From assembly GCA_946620035.1 (NCBI GenBank), contig CAMOMX010000082.1, positions 1-9,189 of the forward strand: a stretch of DNA of 9,189 bases. Reading direction: 5' to 3'. Positions within the stretch are counted from its first letter, which is position 1. The number at the start of each line of letters is the position of its first letter. The DNA is from CAG-791 sp003447895 (lineage in GTDB: Bacteria > Bacillota > Clostridia > Lachnospirales > Lachnospiraceae). A model generated the notes under the pieces. That model had not been told where the DNA came from. It did not search any database and saw only the letters and a program-made list of their open reading frames with translations. The translations under genes and the position numbers were made by a program. Positions 7,148 through 9,189 of this stretch are shown here, one piece after another.

Positions 7148-8977
7148 TCAGCGGCCGAACTGGCAGTCGTTGTTGCCGGAAGCTGCTGTCCACATCTCAA
7201 GCATGTTGATGGGATCGTTGAAGTCTGCAAGCCAGCCCTCACGCGCGAAGTCGAAGTTACCCTGTTTTCTCTCATCCAGGAATACGTTCCACTCACGTGT
7301 ATCGATCGTCATGTTGATTCCGATCTCAGCCAGATCCTGCTGCATGATCTCAGCAACTGCGATGTGACCTGTGCCGTCGTTAGTCAGGTATGTGATGTTG
7401 ATGGGAGTCTCGGGAGAGAGCTTTCCGTTGTCATCAAACTTATAACCCGCATACTCAAGAAGGGCGATTGCTTCGTCAACTGCGCCCTCCTGAACTTCCT
7501 CGGGATAGTAGCCGTCCTCTACAGGGAATGTGTAGGAAGCGCCGTTCTCCTTGAAGACGCCGCCGTTGCCGTCAGCCATACCGGCAGGGATGTAGGAAGT
7601 AGCGACCTTCTGGCCTGTCTGTCCGACTGCTTCAACGATGTAAGCGCGGTCGATCAGGATTGCGAAAGCTTTTCTCATAGCGATTGCCTGGTCAACTGTC
7701 TTGCCATCAAAGATAGGGCTGTTTACGTTGAATGCCGCATAGTAGGTTCCCAGGTTGTCGATTACATGGAAATCTTCCTTGCCCTGGAGGGAAGCGATCT
7801 CGTTTGTGGGAACTGTGTCAGCGAAATCAAGGTTTCCTGCGTTGTAAGCGCCAAGGATTGCGGTGTCATCCGCGGAGAGCATGAGGTCGATCTCAGGGAT
7901 GGTGACCTCGTCAGCTCTGTAGTAGTTCTCGTTCTTGGTCAGAACGATGGACTCCTCGTGCTTCCAGGATGTCATAGTATAAGCGCCGTTGGTCACGAAA
8001 CCTGCCTCAGCTGCCCATGCGCCGGGGTTGGTCTCCCAGCCTTCCGCTGCCTCTACCTGTGCCTGAGGAACAGGGAGATATGCGGGGAATGCCGCAAGGT
8101 CAAGGAAGTAAGCGCAGGGAGCTACCAGGTTAACGGTAAGAGTCTTTCCGTCTTCGGATGCTGTGACATCCAGAGCGCCGTCATCTGTCCTTGCGATCGC
8201 GTCGAACATGTAACCGTAGTCTGCGCCGGTCTCGGGAGCTGCTGCTCTCTTCCAGGCGTACTCGAAATCCTTCGCTGTGAGGTCAGAGCCATCGGACCAC
8301 TTAAGGCCGTCGCGAAGTGTGAAGGTATAGGTCATACCGTCCTCGGAAACCTCTGTATTCTCAGCAAGAGCGGGAGCAAGAGCGCCGTTCTCGTCATAAG
8401 TATAGAGGCCTTCGAACATGTTGACTGCAAGGCATGCACCGTCAACAGAGGAGTTCAGAGCGGGATCTACCTTTGCGGGCTCGGAAGCCAGGTTGATCTT
8501 CAGAACGTCTCTGGGGCAGGTCGCGAACTGGAAGTACTTAAATCCAAACAGGTTGGAGTAGATGCCTTCCACGTCTGTCTTCTGCAGATACAGATCGTTG
8601 TAGTAGTAGATCGGAATAACGGCTGCCGTACCCATAAGGATGTCTTCTGCCTTATGCATAAGAGCGACACGGTTTGCCATATCGGTGGTTGTCTTGATCT
8701 CCTTGATCAGAGCTTCGTACTCAGTCCAATCGGGAGCGGATTTGCCTTCCGCGATGGGCGTGTAGGTAACACCTGCGGGAGTCGGATAAATGGTGGACTC
8801 CACAACATCTCCTGCTGCAGCCTCGTCTGTTGCTTCTGCGGTCTCAGTAGCAGCTGCCTCACCGGTTCCGGCGTCGCCCGCTGCTGATGTGGATGCACCT
8901 GTGCTTCCGCCGCAGGCAGTCAGCAGAGTCAGGGCAGTAGCAACGGAAAGAATCAATGCTAATGCACGTTTTTTCAT
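7148..8977 (-). CDS. Oligopeptide ABC transporter substrate-binding lipoprotein (SBP family 5, OppA-like), circularly permuted
   Basis: A 609-residue extracytoplasmic peptide-binding lipoprotein. The signal peptide MKKRALALILSVATALTLLTAC ends in an LTAC lipobox with Cys22, followed by an Ala/Thr/Glu-rich tether to about 80. Residues about 83-152 (WTEYEALIKEIKTTTD, MHKAEDILMGT, PIYYYNDLYLQKTDVEG, GFKYFQFA) match the part that normally ends OppA. Then, from about 157, come the normal N-terminal elements: DVLKINLASEPAKVDP, FEGLYTYDENG, LRDGLKWSDGSDLTAKDFEYAWKR and FVTNGAYTMTSW. The protein ends with EWNVFLDERKQGNFDFAREGW and SGNNDCQFGR, where the tail should begin. All elements of the fold are present, in permuted order. 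The ATG has GGAGG five bases upstream. No permease or ATPase genes of the transporter are in the window, so it is either an orphan or its partners lie to the right. Confidence 0.92.
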   Translation of the reverse strand: MKKRALALILSVATALTLLTACGGSTGASTSAAGDAGTGEAAATETAEATDEAAAGDVVESTIYPTPAGVTYTPIAEGKSAPDWTEYEALIKEIKTTTDMANRVALMHKAEDILMGTAAVIPIYYYNDLYLQKTDVEGIYSNLFGFKYFQFATCPRDVLKINLASEPAKVDPALNSSVDGACLAVNMFEGLYTYDENGALAPALAENTEVSEDGMTYTFTLRDGLKWSDGSDLTAKDFEYAWKRAAAPETGADYGYMFDAIARTDDGALDVTASEDGKTLTVNLVAPCAYFLDLAAFPAYLPVPQAQVEAAEGWETNPGAWAAEAGFVTNGAYTMTSWKHEESIVLTKNENYYRADEVTIPEIDLMLSADDTAILGAYNAGNLDFADTVPTNEIASLQGKEDFHVIDNLGTYYAAFNVNSPIFDGKTVDQAIAMRKAFAILIDRAYIVEAVGQTGQKVATSYIPAGMADGNGGVFKENGASYTFPVEDGYYPEEVQEGAVDEAIALLEYAGYKFDDNGKLSPETPINITYLTNDGTGHIAVAEIMQQDLAEIGINMTIDTREWNVFLDERKQGNFDFAREGWLADFNDPINMLEMWTAASGNNDCQFGR

Positions 8978-9002
8978 AACTTCCTCCTTCATGATTTTTT
9001 GC

Positions 9003-9029
9003 GGCAGTCCGGATTCCTTCCGATCTGCC
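9003..9029 (-). other. Leader hairpin upstream of the peptide-binding protein gene
   Basis: GGCAG (9003-9007) pairs with CTGCC (9025-9029), and an inner CGGA/TCCG stem forms after a small internal loop, leaving a loop with AGGAA on the minus strand. It lies just upstream of the GGAGG ribosome binding site (8983-8987). It is not followed by a U-tract, so it is not a terminator. It may stabilise the transcript or tune translation. Confidence 0.4.
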
Positions 9030-9134
9030 ACGATTTGTTTTATATGTATCATCCTCGAGCGCCGTTCCCGGACTCCTCTGCCTGATAGAGCGTTCCCGGC
9101 GACTTCGGTGCTACATCGTATTGGATGAATACGG

Positions 9135-9186
9135 AGGGGAATCTCCCCTCTGTATTATACAGGGGAATCTCCCCTCTGTATTATAC
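9135..9186. repeat. Perfect 26-bp tandem repeat, two copies, at the window edge
   Basis: Units 9135-9160 and 9161-9186 are identical over 26 bases. Each holds a 15-base dyad AGGGGAATCTCCCCT (six-base arms around ATC) and the near-palindrome GTATTATAC. The array may continue past the window. It lies about 160 bases upstream of the peptide-binding protein gene and looks like a duplicated operator and promoter module. Confidence 0.88.
9154..9185 (-). promoter_or_regulatory. Two minus-strand TATAAT boxes, possible promoters of the peptide-binding protein gene
   Basis: Perfect minus-strand TATAAT hexamers lie at 9154-9159 and 9180-9185, one per 26-bp unit, pointing toward the gene at 8977. No good -35 hexamer is found at the proper spacing. 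The AGGGGA...TCCCCT dyads flank the boxes, as expected for repressor or activator sites. Use of these boxes would give a leader of about 165-195 bases. Confidence 0.35.
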
Positions 9187-9189
9187 ACT

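Noticed and set aside
7364..8887. 507-codon open frame on the plus strand, antisense to the peptide-binding protein gene
   Set aside because: It is a codon-bias shadow of the clear minus-strand lipoprotein gene. The translation is Cys/Val/Ser-rich with no domain, and no ribosome binding site was noted.
8978..9052. 25-codon N-terminal extension of the peptide-binding protein
   Set aside because: The extension would precede the signal peptide. The ATG at 8977 has GGAGG five bases upstream and starts a standard lipoprotein signal sequence.
9063..9099. Nine-base direct repeat CGTTCCCGG at 9063 and 9091
   Set aside because: It is short and GC-rich, and no riboswitch or T-box features could be recognised around it, so chance is a sufficient explanation.

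Overview
The window looks like a chromosomal fragment of an anaerobic Firmicute, most likely Lachnospiraceae or a close clostridial relative. This rests on the style of the lipoprotein signal peptides, strong GGAGG ribosome binding sites, a Clostridia-type shikimate-kinase-like protein and an Opp-type peptide-binding lipoprotein. No rRNA, tRNA, CRISPR array, transposase or integrase was seen.

Layout. At the left edge a minus-strand gene enters the window with only its first 24 codons (1-72). It is preceded by an array of six 14-bp tandem repeats (91-174) and diverges from a plus-strand shikimate-kinase-like gene (345-848). That gene converges, across a GC-rich hairpin (862-886), on a block of five minus-strand genes. 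Read 5' to 3' on the minus strand they are: a peptide-binding ABC-transporter lipoprotein (8977-7148) with its own strong terminator (7098-7067); a TerB-N/TerB-C protein with an MmcQ/YjbR-like N-terminal domain (7027-5069); a BrxD-like P-loop ATPase (5069-3738); a small Ig-fold lipoprotein (3625-3212); and an Lhr-type DEAD/DEAH helicase (3123-901). The right edge ends inside a perfect 26-bp tandem repeat carrying TATAAT boxes.

How the genes work together. The TerB protein, ATPase and helicase match the gene content of the anti-phage defence system Shango (sngA TerB, sngB ATPase, sngC helicase). The ATPase and helicase are also relatives of BrxD and BrxHI of type 2 BREX. Here sngA and sngB overlap by one base. 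Between sngB and sngC sits a secreted-lipoprotein gene in AT-richer flanks, with a degenerate 43-bp tandem copy of its own 3' end behind it. This is either a cargo insertion or an unexpected fourth component. The sngA protein begins with an MmcQ/YjbR-like domain.

The most unusual protein is the peptide-binding lipoprotein. Its sequence is circularly permuted relative to canonical OppA: the segment that normally ends the protein is at the N-terminus, directly after the lipoprotein tether, and the protein stops where that segment would normally begin. All functional statements are inferred from motifs read by eye; no database search was run.
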